From: Dyadobacter sp. CY345
GTDB lineage: Bacteria > Bacteroidota > Bacteroidia > Cytophagales > Spirosomataceae
Direction: 5' to 3'
Length of the DNA: 64,000 nt
NCBI RefSeq assembly: GCF_021502725.1
Contig: NZ_JAKFFS010000001.1
Coordinates: 744,001 to 808,000, forward strand
Shown: in pieces, positions 53,831 through 61,403 of the stretch
Numbering within the stretch: the first letter of the stretch is position 1
Layout: every line of letters starts with the position of its first letter
The notes under the pieces: generated by a model
What the model was told of the DNA's origin: nothing
Database searches by the model: none
Seen by the model: only the letters and a program-made list of their open reading frames with translations
Made by a program: the position numbers and the translations under genes

Positions 53831-54517
53831 GTGAGTAACATTCCATCAGGTCGGAATAAGATAAAAACTTTTTTAGGGTGTCTTCTGGCAGCTACATTTT
53901 TCTGGTTGATGAATGTGCTGAACAAGGATGATTATTCCATCAGGCTCAGCTATCCGTTAACAGTAGAGTATGACGCGGCCGCATTCATTCCATTGCAGCC
54001 TTTACCAAAAAGAATTTCAGTTAATGTAACAGGTGATGGCTGGAATTTGCTTAGGAAATCCTGGTTGAATTTCAACGCTGCGCCGGTAGTTTACAAAGTT
54101 TTGAATCCGACCAAAGCGAGTTTTATTAACTCTACTTCGCTGACAGACCAGATCACTGAGCGTTTTCCGGATGTGAAAGTTAATTATGTAGTTTCCGATA
54201 CGTTCGAGCTGAGTTTTGAACGGAAAATCAGAAAGATCATTCCGATCAGAATCGACAGTGCCGGAATTGATATGCGCGAGGGTTATGTGATTTCCAGTAT
54301 CATCAACGTTTCGCCTTCCCTTATTTCCGTTGATGGACCGGTTTCGCTGATCAGAGATTATCCGGATACTATCAAGATCGCCATTCCGACAAGAAAAATA
54401 CAAAATAATATTGACGAAAGTTTACCCATACCATTGCCAAACACACCCTTGATTGAAGTCAGCCACCGGGATGTGTACGTGAGTTTTGAAGTCGCGCAAA
54501 TGCTTAATAATGATTAA
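53831..54517 (+). CDS. YbbR-domain protein (CdaR-like)
   Basis: 228 residues from a GTG start. One N-terminal membrane helix (FLGCLLAATFFWLMNVLNK) is followed by YbbR beta domains (YPLTVEYDAAAFIP, LPKRISVNVTGDGWNLLR, GYVISSIINVSPSLISVDGP). In Firmicutes, YbbR/CdaR controls the cyclic-di-AMP synthase CdaA; no diadenylate cyclase gene is next to it here, so a c-di-AMP role is only a family inference. The stop codon lies inside a heptad array. Confidence 0.88.
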   Translation: MSNIPSGRNKIKTFLGCLLAATFFWLMNVLNKDDYSIRLSYPLTVEYDAAAFIPLQPLPKRISVNVTGDGWNLLRKSWLNFNAAPVVYKVLNPTKASFINSTSLTDQITERFPDVKVNYVVSDTFELSFERKIRKIIPIRIDSAGIDMREGYVISSIINVSPSLISVDGPVSLIRDYPDTIKIAIPTRKIQNNIDESLPIPLPNTPLIEVSHRDVYVSFEVAQMLNND

Positions 54518-54541
54518 TTGTTAATGATTAAGGGTTAATGT
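54514..54541 (+). repeat. heptad TTAANNN array, plus orientation (4 units)
   Basis: TTAATTG, TTAATGA, TTAAGGG, TTAATGT. The first unit contains the ybbR stop codon. Complementary in type to the array at 54617-54672. Confidence 0.85.
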
Positions 54542-54616
54542 TTGGCGTTTAAATTTCTTGTACAGAAATGTAGATTGATAATCACCGTTATAATCTGATT
54601 ATTATCCTAATCCTCA

Positions 54617-54672
54617 TTAACAATTAACCCTTAACAATTAACCATTAAAAATTAACCCTTAATCATTAACCA
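54617..54672 (-). repeat. heptad array, opposite orientation (8 units), in the coaE leader
   Basis: TTAACAA, TTAACCC, TTAACAA, TTAACCA, TTAAAAA, TTAACCC, TTAATCA, TTAACCA in exact 7-base steps; a last TTAA and one A then lead directly into the coaE ATG. The leader of coaE is therefore entirely repeat. Confidence 0.9.
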
Positions 54673-54677
54673 TTAAA

Positions 54678-55274
54678 ATGAGAGTTGGCGTTACAGGCGG
54701 TATTGGTTCAGGCAAAAGTATTGTTTGCAAATTGTTTGCTTGTCTGGATATACCGGTTTATGACGCTGATACCCGCGCGAAATGGCTTACCAATCATGAT
54801 ACGGAAATTCGTGAAGCAGTGATCCAATTGCTTGGCAGTGAATCTTACACTGAAAATGGAGAATACAATCGTCCCTTTGTTTCTTCACAAGTTTTCAAAA
54901 ATCCCGATCTTCTAAAAAAACTCAATGAAATAATTCATCCGGCAGTTGGCAGAGATACTGACGAATGGATGAAAATGCATGCAGACGCGCCTTATGTCAT
55001 TAAGGAAGCGGCAATTATGAACAAGGCTGGAAATAATAACAATCTTGACTTTGTGATTGTGGTGAAAGCATCTGTTGAGCTTCGCCTGAAACGGATTAAA
55101 AATCGTGATAGAAGCCGCTCGGAGGAAGAGATTCTTGCCATTATTGAAAGGCAGGTTTCAGACGAAGAACGTGATGCAATTGCAGATTTTACAATCGATA
55201 ACAATGAAAACGCTGCGCTGATCCCTCAGGTATTAAAGTTGCATCAATTGTTTTTAGAGAAAACTGCGAAATAG
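54678..55274 (+). CDS. coaE: dephospho-CoA kinase
   Basis: 198 residues, the last step of CoA synthesis (phosphorylates the ribose 3'-OH). P-loop GGIGSGKS at residues 6-13, VYDADTRAKWL as the substrate segment, the lid around KNRDRSRSEEE. Last gene of the nusB cluster, convergent with dnaX and only one base from its stop codon. Confidence 0.95.
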   Translation: MRVGVTGGIGSGKSIVCKLFACLDIPVYDADTRAKWLTNHDTEIREAVIQLLGSESYTENGEYNRPFVSSQVFKNPDLLKKLNEIIHPAVGRDTDEWMKMHADAPYVIKEAAIMNKAGNNNNLDFVIVVKASVELRLKRIKNRDRSRSEEEILAIIERQVSDEERDAIADFTIDNNENAALIPQVLKLHQLFLEKTAK

Positions 55275-55275
55275 C

Positions 55276-57039
55276 TTAGAAGTCGACGTCCAGTCCCAGT
55301 GCTTGTTTCAACTGCAATAGGTAAGGATTTTTCTCTGCCAGATAGTTGAATTTTTCAGCAGGCGTATAGGGTAAACGCTGGACTTCATGTGGCGCGACGC
55401 GCGGATTAATTTCTAATCTCGGTGCATTGAAACGGCTTTTCAAAAATCCTAACAATTCATAACGCATTCCCTGGATGGCATCCATTTGCGGATCATTGTC
55501 CAGCGCAATCTGAATGGTAAAATCAACCAGTTCAATGGCCCGGTTTAGTGCTATTCCTTCTGTTGTTGAATCTTTTGTCTTTCTTCTGTTTTCAGCAAAT
55601 TCATGCCAAACCTGCTGCAAGTTTTCTAGCGTTAAATCAAGTATGGCTGCCTTTTGGATTTCCGGTGCAGGCTCATTTTTGACAGTAACCTGTTCCGTTG
55701 CATTTCCGTTCTTTTGATCGGGAGTGGGTGGGACCAGCTGAGTTGTACTTCTCAGTTTTGAAGCAGGCCTTGCCGTAACCGGTGCAATTTGCGGAGCAAT
55801 ATTCGGCGCAAATTGGCTGGCTGGCTCCTTTACAGCATTCTCCTGAACCGGTACTTTTGGCTCATTTATTACTGGCTCTGGTTGAGGCTCAACTTTTTTT
55901 TTTGCCGTTTCATCAACGGCTGTAAGAGAATTAAGTTGAAGAATATTGGGCAGATTTGCGAGTTTCATGAGGCATAACTCCACATGCAAGCGCTGGTTTT
56001 TTGCCGCTTTATAATTGATATCACATTGACTGGCAACGCTTAACGCAGAAAGTAAAAAGCTCATATCTGCATTTCTCGACTGATCGACATATTTTTTTTC
56101 TGCCGATTCGGAAACCTGCAAGAGGGAAACCGTGGCTGCATCTTTACAAACCAGAAGATTCCGGAAATGTTCGAGCAAGCCGACGACAAATAAATGTCCG
56201 TCAAATCCTTTCCTTAAAATTTCGTCAAATAATACCAGAGAACGCGCCACGCTGGCGGCGGTTAAAGCATCCGTAATTTTGAAATAATAATCATAATCCA
56301 GAATATGCAGATTCTCTAAAACAGCTGCATAGGTCAGATGATTATCCGTAGAAAACGTAACATTTAAATCAAACATCGAAAGCGCGTCCCGCAAGCCTCC
56401 ATCAGCTTTCTGACCGATCAGTTCGAGTGCTTCTTTTTCCGTTTCGATCCCTTCTTTTTTTGCGATATCAGCGAGGTGATATGCAATGTCTTTTGGCTGG
56501 ATACGGTTGAAATCAAAAATCTGGCAACGGGATAAAATTGTTGGGAGGATTTTATGTTTTTCAGTTGTTGCCAAAATGAAAATGGCATATCCAGGCGGTT
56601 CTTCGAGTGTTTTCAAAAAGGCATTAAAGGCAGCCTGAGAAAGCATGTGAACCTCATCAATAATATAGATTTTATATTTCCCGGTCTGAGGCGGATAACG
56701 AACCTGGTCGATCAGGTTACGGATATCTTCGACAGAGTTATTAGAAGCAGCATCCAGTTCGTGGACGTTGAAAGAGGCATTATTCTGGAAACTGGCACAG
56801 GATTCACATTCGCCGCAGGCTTCTACGTCGTCGCCAAGATTCTGACAATTGATTGTTTTTGCAAGAATACGGGCACAGGTAGTCTTCCCAACACCCCGCG
56901 GGCCGCAAAACAGAAAAGCCTGCGCCAGGTGATTGGTACGAATTGCGTTTTTAAGCGTAGTAGTAATATGTGATTGGCCAACTACCGAGTCGAATGTGAC
57001 CGGGCGATACTTTCTGGCCGAAACAACGAAATGATCCAT
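55276..57039 (-). CDS. dnaX: DNA polymerase III subunits gamma and tau
   Basis: 587 residues, the clamp-loader ATPase. Walker A GPRGVGKT at 46-53, zinc-binding cysteines 65, 75, 78 and 81, Walker B IDEVHMLSQAAFNA, sensor LSRCQIFDFNRI. A Pro/Lys/Glu-rich linker lies at about 370-450, then the C-terminal tau region. No strong programmed frameshift site was noticed. It meets coaE tail to tail. Confidence 0.96.
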   Translation of the reverse strand: MDHFVVSARKYRPVTFDSVVGQSHITTTLKNAIRTNHLAQAFLFCGPRGVGKTTCARILAKTINCQNLGDDVEACGECESCASFQNNASFNVHELDAASNNSVEDIRNLIDQVRYPPQTGKYKIYIIDEVHMLSQAAFNAFLKTLEEPPGYAIFILATTEKHKILPTILSRCQIFDFNRIQPKDIAYHLADIAKKEGIETEKEALELIGQKADGGLRDALSMFDLNVTFSTDNHLTYAAVLENLHILDYDYYFKITDALTAASVARSLVLFDEILRKGFDGHLFVVGLLEHFRNLLVCKDAATVSLLQVSESAEKKYVDQSRNADMSFLLSALSVASQCDINYKAAKNQRLHVELCLMKLANLPNILQLNSLTAVDETAKKKVEPQPEPVINEPKVPVQENAVKEPASQFAPNIAPQIAPVTARPASKLRSTTQLVPPTPDQKNGNATEQVTVKNEPAPEIQKAAILDLTLENLQQVWHEFAENRRKTKDSTTEGIALNRAIELVDFTIQIALDNDPQMDAIQGMRYELLGFLKSRFNAPRLEINPRVAPHEVQRLPYTPAEKFNYLAEKNPYLLQLKQALGLDVDF

Positions 57040-57074
57040 GTGTGCAAGTTAGCTCCGTGAGCCGGAATTTCAAA

Positions 57075-57929
57075 TTACTTTTTCTCGATCAACGGGTAAA
57101 CACGGACATAATCAACCTCCAATTTTTGCGGGAAAATGCTGTCATCCACGCCTTTCTGTCCTCCCCAATCACCGCCGACTGCCATATTTAAAATTAGATG
57201 AAAAGATTTATCGAAGGGCCATTGTTCCCAGGAATAGCCGGATTCTTTGTTGAACCTGAAATATTCTTTGCCGTCAATACCGACTGACACATAGGCGGGT
57301 GTCCATTCGCAAGTGTAGATATGAAAAGCGGTTGAAGCGTCCGTTAGTAAGGTATCGCCGCCTTTGTTTGTTTTCAGGACGTGATTAAATGCTTTCGTGT
57401 GTATATTTCCATGAATATGATTCTGGTCAAAACCGACATGCTCCATAATATCAATTTCGCCATTATCCGGCCAGCCTTTATTGCCGTAGTTTTTTTCAGA
57501 ATTGAGCATCCAAATTGCAGGCCAGGTACCGCGTCCTTGCGGAAGTTTGGCACGGATTTCAAATTTCCCGTAGAGAAAATCTCCTTTTCCTTTCGTGACT
57601 AATCTTGCTGAACTATAATTCTGCTTTCCCGATGGTTCTTTTCTGGCCTCGATAATTAAGTTACCATTTTCAACACGTGCATTTTCTGGTTTGTCAGTAT
57701 AGTTTTCCAGTTCATGATTTCCCCAGCCGTCCCCGCCAAAATCATAACTCCAGTTTTTCGCATCAGGTTTTCCTGAATAATTAAATTCATCCTGCCAGAT
57801 TGGTGTTGTTGCAAATTCGTATTTCGCCTGGGAAGTTTGTGAGGGCAGAGTTTGGGATTGAGAACAATCAGCAAGACCTATTAGGCAAACTGAGAGAAAA
57901 CTTAGTTTTAGGAAAAGGATTTTTTGCAT
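57075..57929 (-). CDS. GH16 family beta-glucanase-like enzyme, exported
   Basis: 284 residues. An N-terminal signal with a possible lipobox (IGLADCSQSQ; Asp at -1 is unusual). The GH16 catalytic motif GEIDIMEHVGF (Glu-x-Asp-x-x-Glu) and the flanking GRGTWPAIWMLN and AVGGDWGGQKG are clear. Relatives hydrolyse laminarin, agar, carrageenan or similar beta-1,3/1,4 glycans; the specificity is not visible. Its ATG lies two bases after the stop of the decayed peptide copy upstream, so they were probably once translated together. Confidence 0.92.
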   Translation of the reverse strand: MQKILFLKLSFLSVCLIGLADCSQSQTLPSQTSQAKYEFATTPIWQDEFNYSGKPDAKNWSYDFGGDGWGNHELENYTDKPENARVENGNLIIEARKEPSGKQNYSSARLVTKGKGDFLYGKFEIRAKLPQGRGTWPAIWMLNSEKNYGNKGWPDNGEIDIMEHVGFDQNHIHGNIHTKAFNHVLKTNKGGDTLLTDASTAFHIYTCEWTPAYVSVGIDGKEYFRFNKESGYSWEQWPFDKSFHLILNMAVGGDWGGQKGVDDSIFPQKLEVDYVRVYPLIEKK

Positions 57930-57931
57930 AG

Positions 57932-58073
57932 TTAGGCTTTGTTTTCAGGACGTTTGTTTATCAGCTTCGATAAATCCATTCTCTTCAGAACCGCGTTGAC
58001 ATCATCCAGTTTCTTTTAAACAATCTGTTCTCCGGTAAGTTTCTGTGTAGGTTCGCTTTTCTTAGCTTCCGTA
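57932..58073 (-). pseudogene. second, disrupted copy of the KLTGEQIV peptide
   Basis: In the frame shifted by one relative to the upstream copy, the sequence reads TEAKKSEPTQKLTGEQIV, a TAA stop, then KKLDDVNAVLKRMDLSKL and INKRPENKA to a final TAA. It aligns end to end with the intact copy (KLTGEQIV.KKL...N..LK..DLSKL). The stop replaces a codon such as AAA. No start codon opens this frame, so it may have been the second half of one longer protein that suffered a frameshift and a nonsense change. Confidence 0.7.
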
Positions 58074-58214
58074 TCAGTCCTGATTTGCACTGGGCCTTTT
58101 TGGTAATTTTGAAAGATCTATACCTTTTAACATTTCATTCATTCCTTTTAATTTTTTATTAACGATTTGCTCACCGGTTAATTTGACCGGAATATTTCTT
58201 TTAATTTTTGCCAT
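58074..58214 (-). CDS. small lysine-rich peptide, KLTGEQIV family
   Basis: 46 residues beginning MAKIKRNIPVKLTGEQIVNK and ending LPKRPSANQD. It is highly basic, probably helical from LTGEQIV to DLSKL, with no signal peptide or membrane segment. Recognised as real because a second, decayed copy of the same repeat follows immediately (57932-58073). I know no family for it. Directly upstream of the GH16 gene on the same strand. Confidence 0.65.
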   Translation of the reverse strand: MAKIKRNIPVKLTGEQIVNKKLKGMNEMLKGIDLSKLPKRPSANQD

Positions 58215-58260
58215 GCTTAACAGATTAAATAAAACATTGAAATGAGAATCAGAATAAATA

Positions 58261-58412
58261 GCTCCTGTGGAGCTTCCTGTTTATAGCAACATAGTTTAAG
58301 ATTTATTTTTCTTGCTCCATAGGAGCCGCCTAAGATTTCCAGGAAACTCTTAAGGAGTTAGGGAGTTGCTGGAAATTAATATTTTTCTATAATCAGGATG
58401 CTCCGAAGGAGC
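58261..58412. repeat. cluster of GCTCC-N3-GGAGC palindromes
   Basis: GCTCCTGTGGAGC (58261-58273), GCTCCATAGGAGC (58314-58326) and GCTCCGAAGGAGC (58400-58412): identical 5-base arms with a variable 3-base loop. Between the last two lies a longer structure with ATTTCCAG/CTGGAAAT outer arms and AACTC/GAGTT inside. REP-like by arrangement, but a different family from the palindromes at 35-36 kb. The remaining bases to 58664 show no gene. Confidence 0.8.
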
Positions 58413-58638
58413 GCGTTGAGGTCGTAAAACAAAATCTTCATAAGCAAATTTACCGATTTATTCAATTGCGATAAATTTAACAATGTATTCATCGCCGATA
58501 GCGGGGTTTCTATTCAGGAAAGCCCACATTCAATCATGCTCTCATTCACCAATTCAATCATTATTTTTCAAGCGTGCGTGTATATTTCCCAAATTTAACG
58601 TTTATATATCAATTATTGATACCCTCTTCCTCAGCGTG

Positions 58639-58672
58639 TTTGTGCCGGACTGGCCAATTCTTATTATTTTTG
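58639..58672 (+). promoter_or_regulatory. promoter of the GSCFA gene
   Basis: TTTG (-33 type) and TATTTTTG (-7 type, TAnnTTTG) separated by 22 bases, about 22 bases before the ATG. Spacing fits Bacteroidota promoters. Confidence 0.55.
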
Positions 58673-58694
58673 CACGCCCCATAATAAAGATCGA

Positions 58695-59696
58695 ATGAAG
58701 CAATTAAAACTAACCACAGAACTCAACGTTACACCCTCGGATTGGAAAATAAATCATCATACAAAGATATTGACTATCGGCTCCTGTTTTGCCGATGTTC
58801 TTGGCAATCAGCTGGCTGAGAATAAATTCCAGGTGCTTAATAACCCTTTCGGAACCGTTTTTAACCCATTGTCTATTTCAAAACTGCTCGACTTATCACT
58901 GGACGGAAAACCGCCGCATCCGGCACTTTACCACCAGAACGCAGATAAGATCTGGCTTCATCACGACTTCCATTCTTCCTTATGGTCAGACAACCGGATC
59001 GATCTTGAAGGAAAACTCAAAGAAAAACAGCAGGTAGTAAATCAATTTCTGAGAGATGCAGATGTACTCGTTATTACGCTTGGAACCGCCTTCGCTCACC
59101 GCCACCGGGCAACTAATCTGCTGGTCGGGAATTGTCATAAAGTTCCTTCTGATCAATTTTTGAAAGAACTATTGCATCTTGATCAGATCAATATCGGTTT
59201 GGAACATTTGATTTTTAAACTGCAATCAATAAAACGGGATCTTCGGATTATTTTTACTGTTAGTCCGGTGCGGCATACAAAAGATACGCTGACACTAAAC
59301 CAGGTGAGTAAATCAACTTTGCGATTGGTCTGTCACCGTCTATCTGAAAAATTCCGTCAGGTTGAATATTTCCCGTCTTACGAAATTATGGTGGATGAGC
59401 TGCGGGATTATCGCTACTACAAACCCGATCTTATTCATCCAAACAGCGTAGCAGAAGAATATATCTTTACTACTTTTGCAAACGCTTTTATGGACAAGCC
59501 TGCTTTGGATTTTATTAAAGACTGGGATAGTGTTCAAAAAATGATGAATCATTTTTCTCATTATGGCTTCACGGCAAGTCAGCTTGCTTTGCTGCAAACA
59601 CTTCAAAAGAGACTCAGCGAGTTATCGAAGTATGTGGATTTATCAGATGAATTGGCAGAAATAAACCGAAGAATCGATGGATTTCCGGTCATTTGA
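58695..59696 (+). CDS. GSCFA-domain protein
   Basis: 333 residues. The family-naming stretch is TIGSCFADVLGNQLAENKF, followed by NPFGTVFNPLSI; later VITLGTAFAHRHR, TVSPVRHTKDTLTLNQ and PDLIHPNSVAEEYIF, which give an SGNH-hydrolase-like pattern (Ser, Gly, Asn, Asp/His). Function unknown; a small-molecule esterase or acyltransferase is plausible. Own promoter, alone. Confidence 0.92.
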   Translation: MKQLKLTTELNVTPSDWKINHHTKILTIGSCFADVLGNQLAENKFQVLNNPFGTVFNPLSISKLLDLSLDGKPPHPALYHQNADKIWLHHDFHSSLWSDNRIDLEGKLKEKQQVVNQFLRDADVLVITLGTAFAHRHRATNLLVGNCHKVPSDQFLKELLHLDQINIGLEHLIFKLQSIKRDLRIIFTVSPVRHTKDTLTLNQVSKSTLRLVCHRLSEKFRQVEYFPSYEIMVDELRDYRYYKPDLIHPNSVAEEYIFTTFANAFMDKPALDFIKDWDSVQKMMNHFSHYGFTASQLALLQTLQKRLSELSKYVDLSDELAEINRRIDGFPVI

Positions 59697-59818
59697 TAAA
59701 CTCATTGGCTAGAAATCTTGTTGTCTTTAATTAGGAATAATAAATAGAATCAGACGATTTCGGAGCGATCTGAAGTCATATCCAGTAAGTCTCGAAATTC
59801 TCGGGCGAAATAGCAACA

Positions 59819-60928
59819 ATGGGCGAATTTACAATAAATAAAGAAAAAGTATTACAGGCTTTGAGCACAGTTCAGGAGCCGGATCTTAAACAGGATCTGG
59901 TAACGCTGAACATGATTCAGGATATTGAAATTGGTGTAAATCAGGTGAAGTTTACAGTTGTCTTAACGACACCCGCCTGCCCGTTAAAGGAGTTGATTCG
60001 CCGGATGTGCGTTGAAGCGATCCATACGCATCTGAGTCCTGATGTAGAAGTGATTGTTAACCTGACTGCAAATGTGACAAGTATAAGACCGCTCGGAGCT
60101 GCGTTAATTCCCGGCGTGAAAAATGTGATTGCTATTTCCTCGGGAAAAGGTGGGGTAGGGAAATCAACGGTTACTGCTAATCTTGCGATGGCTTTGCATC
60201 GTTCGGGAGCGTCTGTTGGGATTATTGACGCAGATATTTCCGGTCCGTCCATTCCTTTAATGTTCGGCGCAGAAAATATGCAGCCAACGATTACGCCGAA
60301 AAATGGTAAAAACTATATCAATCCGATTCGTCAGTATGGAATTAAAATGATTTCCATCGGATTTTTGACACCGCCGGATAGTGCAGTAGTTTGGCGCGGA
60401 CCAATGGCAAGCCAGGCGCTAAAACAATTTTTTGGAGATACAGATTGGGGTGATCTTGATTATTTGCTGATTGACCTTCCTCCGGGAACGAGTGATATTC
60501 ACCTGACTTTGGTTCAAACCGTTCCGGTAACTGGCGCGATCATCGTTACGACACCGCAAAAAGTGGCGTTAGCTGATGCTGTTAAAGGAATGTCGATGTT
60601 CAGGCAGCCACAGATCAATGTTCCAATTCTGGGTGTGATAGAAAATATGGCATGGTTTACACCGGAAGAACTTCCTGAAAGTAAATATCATATTTTTGGA
60701 CAAGGTGGCGGACAATCCTTAGCTGACAAATTTGATGTACCTTTGTTAGGACAAATACCTTTGGTACAAGGCATTCGTGAAGCAGGAGATGAAGGTCGCC
60801 CGGCGGTTATGAATGTAAATCCGATTGTAAATGAGGCATTTCGCACAGCCGCAGAAGGATTGGCGCAACAGGTTGCTATCCGTAATGCAACAAAAGAGAA
60901 GACACAAATGGTAGAGATCCAGGCATAA
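59819..60928 (+). CDS. Mrp/NBP35-type iron-sulfur carrier ATPase
   Basis: 369 residues, cytoplasmic. An N-terminal MIP18/DUF59 domain (about 1-90) precedes a P-loop domain with deviant Walker A SSGKGGVGKST and IIDADISGPSIPLMFG, then LIDLPPGTSD. ApbC/Mrp proteins carry and transfer [4Fe-4S] clusters. Next downstream is a NifU-C-like scaffold gene, in accord with that role; spacing is 65 bases. Confidence 0.94.
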   Translation: MGEFTINKEKVLQALSTVQEPDLKQDLVTLNMIQDIEIGVNQVKFTVVLTTPACPLKELIRRMCVEAIHTHLSPDVEVIVNLTANVTSIRPLGAALIPGVKNVIAISSGKGGVGKSTVTANLAMALHRSGASVGIIDADISGPSIPLMFGAENMQPTITPKNGKNYINPIRQYGIKMISIGFLTPPDSAVVWRGPMASQALKQFFGDTDWGDLDYLLIDLPPGTSDIHLTLVQTVPVTGAIIVTTPQKVALADAVKGMSMFRQPQINVPILGVIENMAWFTPEELPESKYHIFGQGGGQSLADKFDVPLLGQIPLVQGIREAGDEGRPAVMNVNPIVNEAFRTAAEGLAQQVAIRNATKEKTQMVEIQA

Positions 60929-60993
60929 TCAGCCGCGTTGGATTTGACTTTATCAATAAATTCTTGCATATTACCGAATAGACTTTTTAAATA

Positions 60994-61251
60994 ATGGATT
61001 CAAGAGAAAAAACATTAGAATTAATTGAACAGGCGCTGGAAACTGTCCGTCCGTATTTGCATGCAGACGGCGGTGATGTGAAGTTGGTAGAATTAACAGA
61101 CGATCTTACGGTAAGACTTGAATTAATGGGCTCATGCCAAAGCTGCCCGATGAGTGCAATGACTTTCCGTGCCGGTCTTGAAGAATCGATCCGTAAGGCT
61201 GTTCCGCATATCAACCGCGTTGTTGCATCTAACGTGCCGTCATTGGCCTAA
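60994..61251 (+). CDS. NifU C-terminal-domain iron-sulfur scaffold
   Basis: 85 residues, a stand-alone NifU/Nfu domain. The cluster-binding CxxC is in MGSCQSCPMSAMTF, and RPYLHADGGDVKLVEL is the conserved opening. It assembles or carries an Fe-S cluster. Paired with the Mrp-type gene upstream. Confidence 0.94.
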   Translation: MDSREKTLELIEQALETVRPYLHADGGDVKLVELTDDLTVRLELMGSCQSCPMSAMTFRAGLEESIRKAVPHINRVVASNVPSLA

Positions 61252-61403
61252 TCGGCGATTATTTGCCCGAAAATGATATTCAATTTGGCTGGAAACAGCC
61301 AAATTGAAATAAATATTTCCTATGCACCATTGGTTGCAATTGATTCATTTTAAATACTCCCTATATTGCAGGTACGTTTTAAAATGCATTAATCAGCGAT
61401 AAT

